Under the pieces are notes generated by a model. It was not told the DNA's origin, ran no database searches, and saw only the letters and a list, made by a program, of their open reading frames with translations. From Fibrobacter succinogenes (GTDB lineage: Bacteria; Fibrobacterota; Fibrobacteria; Fibrobacterales; Fibrobacteraceae), in contig CACVQR010000006.1 of assembly GCA_902756345.1 (NCBI GenBank), forward strand, positions 186,001 through 250,000: a stretch of DNA of 64,000 nt. The letters are read 5' to 3'. Positions 15,244 to 24,797 of the stretch are shown piece after piece. Position numbers and translations under genes: made by a program. The first letter of the stretch is position 1. Each line of letters opens with the position of its first letter.

Positions 15244-16726
15244 TTTTCTTCAACCTCTTTTCAAGCTTTGCAACGCAAGACGAAAGTCCTGCCACAAGGA
15301 TAAAGTAGATGGCCGCTACAGCAAGGAGCGGGAGCATGGCCTCGTAGGTCATGCTGCGGATAATGTCACCACCGCGGGTCAAATCGGTCAGGCCGATGTA
15401 GCCGCAAATGGAAGTTTCTTTGATGAGCGAGATAAATTCGTTCGTGAGTGCCGGGAGCGAATTCTTGAAAGCCTGCGGGTAAACGATGCTGTAAAGAATC
15501 GTGCGGAACTTGAGTCCGAGGCTGCGCCCCGCCTCGATCTGCCCCGGATCCACGCCCTTGATACCGCTGCGGATAATTTCGGAAACGTAGGCACCCGAAT
15601 TCACGCCGAATGCGACAATCGCCACCAAAATCTTGTTCACGTTCACCGACGAGAATACGATGTAATAGATGATGAGCAGCTGGATCATCATCGGCGTTCC
15701 GCGAATCACCGCGAGGTACACCCTGGCAATTCCATTCAGAACCTTATGGCGGCCATTGAATTCATTGCTGGTGCGGATTTGCGCAATCACAAAGCCAATC
15801 AGAATGCCTAGTAGCGCTGCAAAGAACGAAATAATCAGCGTGTTGCAAAGACCTGTGGCAATGAACTTCCAACGAGAATCTTTCACAAAGTTCTTGTGAA
15901 GGTGATCGGCGAAGGATTCTTCACTTTGGACAGCCTCGTCGCCGCGTACAATCACCACAATCTTCGATAGTGTATACGGAGTCGTGAAATTGATGGACTT
16001 CTTGCGTTCTTCGGTCACGGTAAAGCCTGCAAAACCCACATCGGCCTTGCCCGAAGAAACCGCATTGATAATCGCATCGAATTCGATATCCTGGATTTCA
16101 ACCGTGCGGTTCATGAAGTCGGCAATATAGTTGACCACTTCGATATCGAAACCGGTAATTTTGGCGTTTTCGTAGTATTCGTACGGCGGGAACTGGGCAT
16201 TCGTCGAAAGTACCAGCTTCGGGCCTTCGGTCACCTTCTTCTGGTAATGGTAATTGCCGCTGCGATTGATGTAGGTGTTAAAGAGGGAATCGTAGGTTCC
16301 GTCCAGTTTCATCTGGGCGAGTGCCTGGTTCACCGTATCAAGCAACGCTTCGTTCCCCTTCGCGACCACGCCCGCGTACATTTCTTCGACAAAGACTTCT
16401 TCGAGAATGCGGAGCGACGGATTCTGCCGCACAAAGGCCTTGGCCGGCTGGTCGTCACTCATGACCGCATCAATTTTCCCCTGCAACAGCGCCTGCACGG
16501 CATCGGCCAGTTTCGTGTAGCGATCCACGTCGATTTTTGCCGTATCGCCGCCGAAATCGGACGCGTAAATATCGGCGGTGTTGCCGATTTGCACGCCCAC
16601 TTTTTTGTGGCCGAGATCGTTAATGCTGTGGACTTTATTGGGGATTACCGCCTGCTTGCTTTCGCAAGAAACCAGGGCGAGCGCATAAAACGCTAAAAAA
16701 AATGGGAGGAGGATTTTTCGCATCAT
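15233..16726 (-). CDS. Amino-acid ABC transporter: fused substrate-binding protein (lobes swapped) and permease
   Basis: A 497-residue fusion. Residues 1-21 are a lipoprotein signal (LALVSC, Cys21). Residues ~33-152 match the C-terminal lobe of a family-3 binding protein ([54 protein letters not shown]). Residues ~169-262 match the N-terminal lobe ([60 protein letters not shown]). From ~285 on is a HisM/GlnP-type permease with about five membrane helices and the EAGRSLGL coupling motif. The lobe order is therefore reversed relative to a normal binding protein. The first ATG of ATGATG, after AAGGTG, is taken as the start. The gene overlaps the ATPase by 11 bp. Confidence 0.9.
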   Translation of the reverse strand: MMRKILLPFFLAFYALALVSCESKQAVIPNKVHSINDLGHKKVGVQIGNTADIYASDFGGDTAKIDVDRYTKLADAVQALLQGKIDAVMSDDQPAKAFVRQNPSLRILEEVFVEEMYAGVVAKGNEALLDTVNQALAQMKLDGTYDSLFNTYINRSGNYHYQKKVTEGPKLVLSTNAQFPPYEYYENAKITGFDIEVVNYIADFMNRTVEIQDIEFDAIINAVSSGKADVGFAGFTVTEERKKSINFTTPYTLSKIVVIVRGDEAVQSEESFADHLHKNFVKDSRWKFIATGLCNTLIISFFAALLGILIGFVIAQIRTSNEFNGRHKVLNGIARVYLAVIRGTPMMIQLLIIYYIVFSSVNVNKILVAIVAFGVNSGAYVSEIIRSGIKGVDPGQIEAGRSLGLKFRTILYSIVYPQAFKNSLPALTNEFISLIKETSICGYIGLTDLTRGGDIIRSMTYEAMLPLLAVAAIYFILVAGLSSCVAKLEKRLKKNER

Positions 16727-16833
16727 TTTCACCTTAGCCCAAAATTTAGCCATCGCCAAAGCGCATGTCAATAATTCTTGTTATATTTAACGCATACGGG
16801 TTTATTAAAAAAACTTGTTTTGAGGAGAAAAAC

Positions 16834-19800
16834 ATGGGTATAAAAAAGTGTTTTGGGTATTTACTGATCTGTGTTGGTTTTGTAGCAGCCGCAACAATTA
16901 CACCTAAAAAACCATCCCTGAAAGACGGATGTTACCAAATTGGCACCGCCCGGGAACTGTTCGGTTTTGCCGAAATTTTGAATCAGCGCTCTTACGACAA
17001 TCCGGCCCTCGTTTGCGCAAAGCTCACCGACAACATCGTCATTAACAAGAATGTCTTGGACGAAGACGGCGACCTAATAAGTTCGAAAGCGAAAGACCTT
17101 GTCGCTTGGACTCCCGTTAGTTTTGCAGGACTCTTTGATGGTAACGGCAAGACCATTTCGGGTCTTTACGTGAACGACACAACTTTAATGATGGTGGGGC
17201 TATTCTCGGTGGTTGGTTTCGCCGCCAATGGCGATAGCGCCGTTGTCAAAGACCTTGGTATCGAGGACTCCTATTTTTATGGCAAATACAAGAATACGAA
17301 TGACCCCTATATAGGAAGTATCTTCGCTACAACCACCACCACAGCAGCCTATACAAAGATTTCCAATTGCTACAGCAATGCGACAATTGAAGGCTGGGGA
17401 ATAATCGGTGGACTTGTGGGCTGGAACGGCAGCAAGATGATTATCGAAAATTCCCACAATTCCGGAAAAATCCGCACCAATATTTCAGCCTACGCAGGAG
17501 GCCTCGTCGGTATTTCTTACAACGACACCTTGTTCATCAAGAACAGCTATAACTCGGCCAACATCAAGGGCGGCGGTTCGGCGGCAGGCCTCGCCGTAAG
17601 AACTCATGTCGTACATGTGGAAAACAGCTACAACTCCGGTGACCTCTCTAGCGATGAATACAGCGTTGCCGGTTTAATCGGCGGAATTACAGCCCCCAGT
17701 CGTGTACCCAGGATTACCGAATACTCGAACATTATCCAGTCTTACAACACAGGCAAGCTTTATTCGGCAACCGGAGACATCGGCGGTTTAATCATCAATA
17801 TTAACGGAACCGAGCTGAACGTAATCAATTCGTACAGCAATGGGGACATTTCGTGTAAATACAAAGGGTACGGCTACGACGGACTTGTCGTAAAGATCAA
17901 GTCAAGCGAATTAAATCTCATCAACAGCTTCTATACACAACAGACGATTGGCTCGACAAAAAATCTTAAACCGTATTATCAGTGCGACACCAATTCAACC
18001 TGCAACATTATCAACTCCTACGCGCTTTCTGAATCGGGCTACAAGTACGATTATTCTGTCACCAGTAAGGAACTTGAAGACGGCTCTATCGCCTTAAAGC
18101 TCCACAATTACAAGAACGACAGCATCGGCATAGATGGTTCCATCTGGGGGCAAAATGTCGGCAAAGACGTCCATCCGCTGTATACGGGCGTAGTCGAATT
18201 CAACACGGTCGAAGCGCACATCACACCCACGATTCCCGCCCTGGTCGACGGTTGCTACGAAATCGGTAACGCCGACGAACTCTACGGTTTTGCCGCAGTC
18301 GTGAACGGCACAGACTCTACCCCGGCCAAGCCGAGCGCCTGTGGCAAACTTACGGCAGACATCGTTATCAACGAACGTCTGATTATTGACGGCAAATACA
18401 TTAACGAACGCGGTCGCCGCCTAGCCGAATGGACTCCTATCAACGATTTTGAAGGTATTTTCGACGGTCAGAACCACATTATCTCGGGTCTCTACAACTA
18501 CCAGCCCAAAGGAGATTCGGTCGGATTCTTTAACCACACCGGCAAACAGTCTATCACGAACAAGGTCGAAATCAAGAACCTCGGATTCAAGGACTCCTAC
18601 GTTAAAGGCATCACCGTCGGAGGCTTTGTAGGTAGAGCTCACTCTTCGATCGAAATTTCCAATTCCTTCTTCGAAGGGATTATCGAAGGCGATTATACTT
18701 CTGGATTTATTGGACATGCGAGCGAATTTAACTCGTCCAGCAAGCAAAAGGCCCTTTTATCTATCAAGAATTGCCACAACAGAGCAATCTTTAACACTCA
18801 ATTCTCTGCCGCAGGTCTTGTACAAAACGTCGACAACTACAAGGAAGTTCGTATCGAGAACTGTTCCAACACAAGTAAGCTCCTATCCAAAAGAATCCCC
18901 ACTACGTATGGACTTATCGCGTATTTCAGCAGGAGCAATGTTTCTATTGTCAACTCGTACAACGCAAGTTCTGTAATCGACCCCACCTACTACAACGGAT
19001 TCGTCGGATTTTTTGTGGGCCACTACAACGGCGAAACGATTGCCATCAGAAACTCGTACGATGTGGGCGACCTGTCCAAGAAATTTTTATTCAAGGGACT
19101 CCTCTACAACGAAGTTAACGAAGACTTCCTCACGATTGATCATTGTTTCTACCGTACCGATAGCATTAGCAATAATGCAGGTTCCCCCGCAACCCTAGAG
19201 GAATTCGAAAACGGAACTATTGCCGCCGAACTGCACAACTATAAAAAGAACGGCGTCGACGGCTCTGTTTGGGGACAAAATGTGGGCACAGACCCCATTC
19301 CCACTTTAAGCGGGACAATCAAGGGGTACTCCCCCACGATTTCCAAACTGGTCCTGCACACTTTCGAAGGCGATACGGTCGAATACGTCGACTACTATGT
19401 AGAAGGGCACAAGATTTATCCGCCCAAGCCTGAACGCGACGGATACCTGTTTGCAGGCTGGTATGACAATGAAAAACGGGAAGGCGACGCTATTCTTGCG
19501 ATTAACACCAAGGACAGCGGCGATATCAACTTGTACGCAAAATGGTTCGAATTAAAGACTCCTAAACTGGTTGACGGCTGCTTTGAAATCGGAACCGCCG
19601 AAGAACTTTACCAGTTCGCCTACTATGTAAACGACACCACCCGCACAAACATAAAAGATCCTCTTTGTGCCAAGCTCACGGCCGATATTATCGTCAACAA
19701 GAATGTCCTCGCCTCTACCGAAACGCTGAACGAAGACGCCTCCAACTTTATCAGATGGGAACCGATACAATATTTCAGCGGAACATTTGACGGCCAGGGA

Positions 19801-21249
19801 CATTCCATATCGGGACTTTACTTTTACGATATGCAATACTACAAGAATGTAGGTCTGTTCGGATCAATCAATTCTTACGATTTCGACGTGTGGAAAGGCA
19901 CAGACACCACCACAATCAAGGACTTGACACTCAAGGATTCTTACTTTGAAGCGATGGAAAACGTGGCGGGTATTGCCGGACAAATCACAAGATTGGTCAC
20001 CGTATTTGAAAACGTCCACAACGAGGCACTCGTCAAGGCGGGCCAATATGCAGGCGGTCTAGTTGGCCGTACGGAATACAATGGGTATCCCGTCGTTTTG
20101 AATTCGAGCAACAAGGGAAACATTCATGCCGTTTCGGGCACAGTCGCCGGCCTTGTCGGCTATAGCTTAACGGGAACCCGCATCAGGAACTCCTACAACG
20201 CCGGAAATATTTATGGCGGAGGCTCAGGTGGCCTAGGTGGCTACATTGCAGGCGACTTGATGGATGACGACAACGGCTATTCCCTGATTGAATTTTCATA
20301 CAATTCAGGCCTAATTAGCGGCGAGACCAATGTCGGAGGCCTTTTCAGCACATGCAAGCCATGTAAACTTATCCAGACCGCAAACGAAGGCACCGTTATT
20401 GCCGAATACGGATTAGGAGGCCTGTCCGCAGAATTGACGGGAGACATCTACAACTCGTATAACGCTGGTAAAATAAAGGCTGAAACCGAAATTGGCGGAC
20501 TCGTCGGACACGCGAACTCCGTCAACATTACCAATTCGTTTAACACGCAAGAAATCCCCTCCGGCAATTATAACAATGGAGGTGTTATCGGCGATTACGA
20601 AGGTTACCTTGTACAGAGCGTTACAAACTCCTTCTTTATCAACGCCGACCCCGACAACAATTTCCAGCAGATTCAAGTAACCGCAAAGGATTTTGCCGAC
20701 GGCACCGTGCTGAAAGCTTTGCAAGATTACACGGACAGCGTCATCGACGGCAAATGTTGGATCCAGAATATCGGCAAGGATGCGCACCCTGTTCTTAAGG
20801 GGATGACCATCATCGCCATCAGTTCTTCGAGCGAAACGTCTTCGAGCAGCAGCGAGGCTAAGTCTTCCTCCAGCGTTACGTCTTCTAGCAGCGACGCCAA
20901 ATCGTCAAGTTCTTCTGTCAAGGAAACGTCCAGTTCGTCCGAAGGAGCGAAATCCAGTTCCTCTAAAGAACCGAAATCTAGCTCGTCCGAATCCGGGAAA
21001 TCCAGTTCTTCGGGCAAGAGCGGCATAGAATCCGCGAACATCGCTGTTCACTACAGCCTGTCCATCGACCACAGGAACATCTTGATTACAGGCGTTTCCG
21101 CCAAGACTTATGTGGCCTTGTTCGACATGAACGGAACGCTTGTAGACTGGAAGCTGACAGAATCTAACGGTGCAACGCTTGCCGCACCTCGCTCCGGACG
21201 CTATATCGTCCGAATCAAGGCGCAAAACCAGAGCGTCATCGTAAAATAA
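16834..21249 (+). CDS. Large secreted GLUG-repeat surface protein with C-terminal sorting-like domain
   Basis: A 1471-residue exported protein. After a signal peptide (GIKKCFGYLLICVGFVAAA), three tandem units of about 440 residues each start with L(K/V)DGC(Y/F)(Q/E)IG (residues ~28, 469 and 911), continue with FDG(N/Q)G(K/H)(T/S)ISGLY, and contain many GLUG-type repeats (GGLVG.. followed by I.NSYN.G.I). A Listeria-Bacteroides type repeat (GYLFAGWYDNEKREGDA) lies between units 2 and 3. A Ser/Lys/Glu linker (~1329-1395) precedes a beta domain ending GRYIVRIKAQNQSVIVK, resembling type IX secretion C-terminal domains. GAGGAG precedes the ATG. Known GLUG proteins are adhesins or IgA-protease N-terminal regions; no protease motif is seen, so adhesion is inferred. 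Confidence 0.82.
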   Translation: MGIKKCFGYLLICVGFVAAATITPKKPSLKDGCYQIGTARELFGFAEILNQRSYDNPALVCAKLTDNIVINKNVLDEDGDLISSKAKDLVAWTPVSFAGLFDGNGKTISGLYVNDTTLMMVGLFSVVGFAANGDSAVVKDLGIEDSYFYGKYKNTNDPYIGSIFATTTTTAAYTKISNCYSNATIEGWGIIGGLVGWNGSKMIIENSHNSGKIRTNISAYAGGLVGISYNDTLFIKNSYNSANIKGGGSAAGLAVRTHVVHVENSYNSGDLSSDEYSVAGLIGGITAPSRVPRITEYSNIIQSYNTGKLYSATGDIGGLIININGTELNVINSYSNGDISCKYKGYGYDGLVVKIKSSELNLINSFYTQQTIGSTKNLKPYYQCDTNSTCNIINSYALSESGYKYDYSVTSKELEDGSIALKLHNYKNDSIGIDGSIWGQNVGKDVHPLYTGVVEFNTVEAHITPTIPALVDGCYEIGNADELYGFAAVVNGTDSTPAKPSACGKLTADIVINERLIIDGKYINERGRRLAEWTPINDFEGIFDGQNHIISGLYNYQPKGDSVGFFNHTGKQSITNKVEIKNLGFKDSYVKGITVGGFVGRAHSSIEISNSFFEGIIEGDYTSGFIGHASEFNSSSKQKALLSIKNCHNRAIFNTQFSAAGLVQNVDNYKEVRIENCSNTSKLLSKRIPTTYGLIAYFSRSNVSIVNSYNASSVIDPTYYNGFVGFFVGHYNGETIAIRNSYDVGDLSKKFLFKGLLYNEVNEDFLTIDHCFYRTDSISNNAGSPATLEEFENGTIAAELHNYKKNGVDGSVWGQNVGTDPIPTLSGTIKGYSPTISKLVLHTFEGDTVEYVDYYVEGHKIYPPKPERDGYLFAGWYDNEKREGDAILAINTKDSGDINLYAKWFELKTPKLVDGCFEIGTAEELYQFAYYVNDTTRTNIKDPLCAKLTADIIVNKNVLASTETLNEDASNFIRWEPIQYFSGTFDGQGHSISGLYFYDMQYYKNVGLFGSINSYDFDVWKGTDTTTIKDLTLKDSYFEAMENVAGIAGQITRLVTVFENVHNEALVKAGQYAGGLVGRTEYNGYPVVLNSSNKGNIHAVSGTVAGLVGYSLTGTRIRNSYNAGNIYGGGSGGLGGYIAGDLMDDDNGYSLIEFSYNSGLISGETNVGGLFSTCKPCKLIQTANEGTVIAEYGLGGLSAELTGDIYNSYNAGKIKAETEIGGLVGHANSVNITNSFNTQEIPSGNYNNGGVIGDYEGYLVQSVTNSFFINADPDNNFQQIQVTAKDFADGTVLKALQDYTDSVIDGKCWIQNIGKDAHPVLKGMTIIAISSSSETSSSSSEAKSSSSVTSSSSDAKSSSSSVKETSSSSEGAKSSSSKEPKSSSSESGKSSSSGKSGIESANIAVHYSLSIDHRNILITGVSAKTYVALFDMNGTLVDWKLTESNGATLAAPRSGRYIVRIKAQNQSVIVK

Positions 21250-21258
21250 AGCAACGGC

Positions 21259-22917
21259 TTAATAAATCAATTTCAAATCATCTACAATGAGCGTAGCACC
21301 TGATACGCCCTTGTAGTGATTTCCGTCGGCGCTGGAGGCGAACACCACGCGAATGTGTGTCACGGGTTCTTCGCCCGTTCCCTGCACGAGGCCGTTATTG
21401 ATAGCGGCCTTATTCGAAGATTTCAACTTGGTATCAAATGTCGAAGAATTTTCGATGGGAGAACCTTCAAGAGGCTCGCCGTACTTGAGCTTTAAGCGGA
21501 GCGTACGCATGTTGTTTTCGTCGGGTTCCGAAACGCTTACGACGTCCGGATTTTCGCGGCCGGAATTGTCCGCCTTGGTGGAGCGGAACCAAGCCGAAGC
21601 CACCAGCGTGTTGACATCGGTGGACTTGCGGTTCACATTCTTGTTGCCGGTGCGGTTTTCGAGCAGAATGTAGATATCACAGCTGTCGCCCTTGCCTTCG
21701 TAGCTGAACTTGACTTCCATGTATTCGGGCCTTGCCGCAAAGGGCTTGCCAAAGTCCAGAAGTTCATTGCCATCGGGCCATGTCGAAGAACTGGCCATCG
21801 AAAGCGTGCCCACGCCATTGGGGTTAAAGTCGGCCGTATAGAGGCTCCCGCTTGCAATCTTAGTAAGAGCAGAACCGGTTTTAATCATTGCGCCAATCAT
21901 AGAACCCGAAGTTTTCTTTTCGGTGGTTGTCAAAATCGTATTGGCGTTCCCCCAAATAGAATCCGGCGTGACATCATTCTTATTCCAGGAGTTGAAATTT
22001 TCGCCCGGCAACTGGTAGCCCGCCTTCACCGAATAAGTGACGCTTTCGTCGTCTTCATTCGTCACCTTGACCTGAACACCCGCGCCAAAATCGTAAGACT
22101 CACCTACCGTCACACTGGCCGAAGCGCCTTCTGAAAGTTCCATCGCCGAAAGTTCAAGAGCGGTTAAATCCGTACGGAAAGCAAGATCGTCTACATGAAT
22201 AGACTTGCTTTCTTCATCGATGACAGCATCTTTCCCGGCAATCGAAAGTGCTAGAATCTTGGGAGCCTCGGCGGTGCCGGGTTCATCAGTTTCCGAAGAA
22301 CTTGATGTGGCCGCAGAACTATCCGCGGATTTTTGGGAGCTGCTAGAAGTTTCCTTGGACTCCGAGCTGCTGGACTTGTCGCTCTTTTCGGAACTGCTTG
22401 ATTTGCCTTCTGCAGAGCTGCTGGACTTGGCCGAGGAACTGCTAGACTCAGAACCACTTTCCGGCTCCACATTCGGGATATTGAAAGTCAACTGCCAAAC
22501 GGACTTTTTACCGCTTTCAGAAACCACCACCACATAAAGCACATGGCTAGAAGGAATTTGGATCGTTTTGCCCGATTCAATAGTCTCTTTGGAATACTTC
22601 ACCTTATTGGCAAGCGAATCGAGCCCCGCAGAATCCGTCGGGAAATCATCAATATCGCCCGCCACCAAATGAAGCGTTGCAAAATGACTCAAATCAAGTT
22701 CTTCAAGTGTCACCGATTCCCATGTATCAAGCGAGTCGGGAACTTCGACCAAGTCAAATTCGATGCGGTGTTGTTCCGAATAAATCGCCGGCGAGCCGTC
22801 TTGTTCGACGACGGCAATTTCTTTGAGTTCGCGATAATCCGAAGAATCAAACGTATCGTAATCGGCGGTACATGCGCCAAGAAGCATCATCAAAGCAAGG
22901 AAATTCCACTTTTTCAT
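21259..22917 (-). CDS. PCMD-domain lipoprotein
   Basis: A 552-residue lipoprotein (signal with LLGAC, Cys16). N-terminal beta domains (~40-160) are followed by a Ser-rich linker (~160-215), another domain and then a C-terminal module starting FNSWNKND, with SMIGAMIKTGSA, SLYTADFNP, FGKPFAARPEYMEVKFSYEG, DIYILLENR and GATLIVDDLKLIY. This is the pattern of the PCMD domain (putative carbohydrate metabolism domain), known from Bacteroidetes surface proteins and beta-jelly-roll-like. It follows the outer-membrane barrel gene by 18 bp on the same strand with GGGGAG before the ATG, so the two are probably co-expressed. A role in surface glycan handling is inferred. Confidence 0.8.
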   Translation of the reverse strand: MKKWNFLALMMLLGACTADYDTFDSSDYRELKEIAVVEQDGSPAIYSEQHRIEFDLVEVPDSLDTWESVTLEELDLSHFATLHLVAGDIDDFPTDSAGLDSLANKVKYSKETIESGKTIQIPSSHVLYVVVVSESGKKSVWQLTFNIPNVEPESGSESSSSSAKSSSSAEGKSSSSEKSDKSSSSESKETSSSSQKSADSSAATSSSSETDEPGTAEAPKILALSIAGKDAVIDEESKSIHVDDLAFRTDLTALELSAMELSEGASASVTVGESYDFGAGVQVKVTNEDDESVTYSVKAGYQLPGENFNSWNKNDVTPDSIWGNANTILTTTEKKTSGSMIGAMIKTGSALTKIASGSLYTADFNPNGVGTLSMASSSTWPDGNELLDFGKPFAARPEYMEVKFSYEGKGDSCDIYILLENRTGNKNVNRKSTDVNTLVASAWFRSTKADNSGRENPDVVSVSEPDENNMRTLRLKLKYGEPLEGSPIENSSTFDTKLKSSNKAAINNGLVQGTGEEPVTHIRVVFASSADGNHYKGVSGATLIVDDLKLIY

Positions 22918-22935
22918 ATTAGCACTCCCCACTTG

Positions 22936-23727
22936 TTAAAAGAAATAGACCAACGAAAAGTCCAAGGCCAGCAAGTTGATCTTGAAATTCACGATATTGT
23001 ACAGCACCTCGCTACGGGATTCCCCGTTTTCTTCGATTTCCATGAACGAAGAACTGAGCCCCAAAAGGCCCACCGAAGTTTCAAAAGCCAGGCGGTCCAG
23101 CACCATAATGCTCAAGCCCGGATTGATTCCGAAGTTGAATGTCCAGCCGTGGTTTTTCGTCTTGGCCATTTCTTCGCCATCGTCGGTTTGCGATATGCCA
23201 TAAGAATATTCCACCTTGAGTGAGGTCTCGTTAAAGAAATAGACCGTTCTGGAATCAAAAACTTTCAAGTAATTTTTCAAGAAGGGCTGTACAAAGAATC
23301 CGTTGCTCACGTACTTGCGATGTTCCTTGACATCGGCAATATCTTCGAGAATGGAAAAATCGATATCCACAAAGGTCCGGCTATACCCCACTCGGGCTCC
23401 GATCGCGATTGCATCACGGATAAAATAACCGCCAAAACCTTCGGCCGTAAAAGTGTACCCCTCGGCCTTGTAAATATCGCCAAAAATGATATTCAGGGCA
23501 TCTTCATCGGATTCGCCCTGCAGCAAGAACAAGGTGGCACCCGTCAAAAAGTTTCCACGGTGAATCGCTTCGTCTTCGCGGACGGCATGAAGATTGGCTA
23601 GGAGCCCGCCCTTTTCTGCATGCGAAGATTTCGTCGGAGTTGTACCAGTCGAATCGTTTGAATTTGCCGCAAAAACCTGCGACACAAAAAGCGACATCAA
23701 AAAGACAAAAAGAAACCTATACATCAT
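22936..23727 (-). CDS. Outer-membrane beta-barrel protein
   Basis: A 263-residue protein with a signal peptide (about 1-20, ending VFAAN), then alternating hydrophobic/polar strands typical of a small beta-barrel. It ends in the aromatic residue pair FF of SLVYFF, as expected for a BAM substrate. No enzyme motif is present. It is the first gene of a pair with the PCMD lipoprotein, suggesting a barrel/lipoprotein unit at the surface. The start is an ATGATG; a TATATT box ends 8 nt upstream with no Shine-Dalgarno, so the transcript may be leaderless. Function unknown. Confidence 0.75.
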   Translation of the reverse strand: MMYRFLFVFLMSLFVSQVFAANSNDSTGTTPTKSSHAEKGGLLANLHAVREDEAIHRGNFLTGATLFLLQGESDEDALNIIFGDIYKAEGYTFTAEGFGGYFIRDAIAIGARVGYSRTFVDIDFSILEDIADVKEHRKYVSNGFFVQPFLKNYLKVFDSRTVYFFNETSLKVEYSYGISQTDDGEEMAKTKNHGWTFNFGINPGLSIMVLDRLAFETSVGLLGLSSSFMEIEENGESRSEVLYNIVNFKINLLALDFSLVYFF

Positions 23728-23735
23728 AGTGACTA

Positions 23736-23741
23736 AATATA
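23736..23741 (-). promoter_or_regulatory. -10 box of outer-membrane protein gene (leaderless)
   Basis: TATATT on the minus strand ends 8 nt before the ATG at 23727. Confidence 0.5.
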
Positions 23742-23777
23742 ACTAATATTTACAATCGGTTTAGCTTTATTAAATAC

Positions 23778-23783
23778 TATATT
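23778..23783 (+). promoter_or_regulatory. -10 box of radical SAM gene (leaderless)
   Basis: TATATT ends 7 nt before the ATG at 23791; no Shine-Dalgarno. Confidence 0.5.
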
Positions 23784-23790
23784 ATGGCCT

Positions 23791-24696
23791 ATGCATTACA
23801 CTCCATACCGAGACTTACTGCTGAAAATTTTCCCGAATTACCTGAAGGTGCGCAAACTCCCGCTGAATGGCGGCATGAGTTGCCCGAACCTGGATGGCAC
23901 CAAAAGTTTTTCGGGTTGCAGCTATTGCAATAACAGGAGTTTCAGTCCGGTATTCGACCAGGCGAAGGTATCGATTCAGGAACAGCTCGACAAGTTCGTG
24001 CCGCGCCTCCGTGAAAAGTACCCGAATGCAGGCATTTTGGCTTACTTGCAGCCGTACACGAACACGCATGCGCCGCTGGAGCACCTACGCGGAATCATCG
24101 ACCCGATTATCAAGCACAAGGAAATTGCAGGCCTCGCCATAGGCACGCGCCCGGACTGCCTCGAAGACGAAAAGATCGAATACCTCGCGGAACTCAATCG
24201 CAAGAAACCGATTATCGTAGAAATCGGCCTGCAAACCGCAAACGACTTGACGCTCGCCGCCATCAATCGCAGGCATACCCTCGCCGAATTTACCGATGTC
24301 GTCAAGCGCTGTCAGGCGGCGGGACTCACCGTCACCACGCACGTGATCGTAGGGCTTCCCGGCGAAACCATGAAAGATTTCAAGCACACCGCCCAAGTGG
24401 TGCGCGACTTGAAACTCGCCGCGGTCAAGATTCACCCGCTGCACATCGTGGCGGGCACCGTCATGGCGCAGGATTACGCCAACGGCGAAATCAAGCTCCT
24501 GACTTTTGAAGAATACTGCGAAGCAGTCGCCGAGATGATCAAGATTATCGGCTTTGAAACCGCCATCGAGCGCTTTAGCGGCGAAAGCCCGAGCGACATG
24601 CTCATCGCCCCCGACTGGTGCGGCGAAAGGGACAAAATTATCGCGACTGTAGAAGGAATTTTGAGTAGGCAGTCGACAGTAGGCAGTCGACAGTAG
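23791..24696 (+). CDS. Radical SAM protein, YhcC/TIGR01212 family
   Basis: A 301-residue radical SAM enzyme. It begins YTPYRDLLLKIFPNYLKVRK and has the family's unusual cysteine spacing, CPNLDGTKSFSGCSYC (first Cys far from the CxxC pair), binding the 4Fe-4S cluster. FSPV, GILAYLQPYTNTHAP, ARIGTRPDC-like IGTRPDCLEDEKIEYL, VEIGLQTAND and THVIVGLPGET follow the TIM-barrel order. The biochemical role of YhcC is not established. The last 12 codons (SRQSTVGSRQ) and the stop lie inside a GTAGGCAGTCGACA-type simple repeat, so the repeat has defined the protein's C-terminus. Confidence 0.9.
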   Translation: MHYTPYRDLLLKIFPNYLKVRKLPLNGGMSCPNLDGTKSFSGCSYCNNRSFSPVFDQAKVSIQEQLDKFVPRLREKYPNAGILAYLQPYTNTHAPLEHLRGIIDPIIKHKEIAGLAIGTRPDCLEDEKIEYLAELNRKKPIIVEIGLQTANDLTLAAINRRHTLAEFTDVVKRCQAAGLTVTTHVIVGLPGETMKDFKHTAQVVRDLKLAAVKIHPLHIVAGTVMAQDYANGEIKLLTFEEYCEAVAEMIKIIGFETAIERFSGESPSDMLIAPDWCGERDKIIATVEGILSRQSTVGSRQ

Positions 24697-24740
24697 GCAG
24701 TAGGAAGTAGACAGTAGACAGTAGACAGTAGGAAGTAGAC
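24663..24740. repeat. GTAGGCAGTCGACA / GTAGACA simple repeat spanning a stop codon
   Basis: AGTAGGCAGTCGACAGTAGG repeats twice, then degenerates to GTAGACA heptamers and GGAAGTAGAC. It overlaps the last codons of the radical SAM gene. The same alphabet recurs at 42531-42627 and 43822-43913. Confidence 0.75.
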
Positions 24741-24797
24741 TGTGGATTATTAATTTAAAAACAGATTTCCGCTTTTGCGGGAATGACGGAAGGGAAA

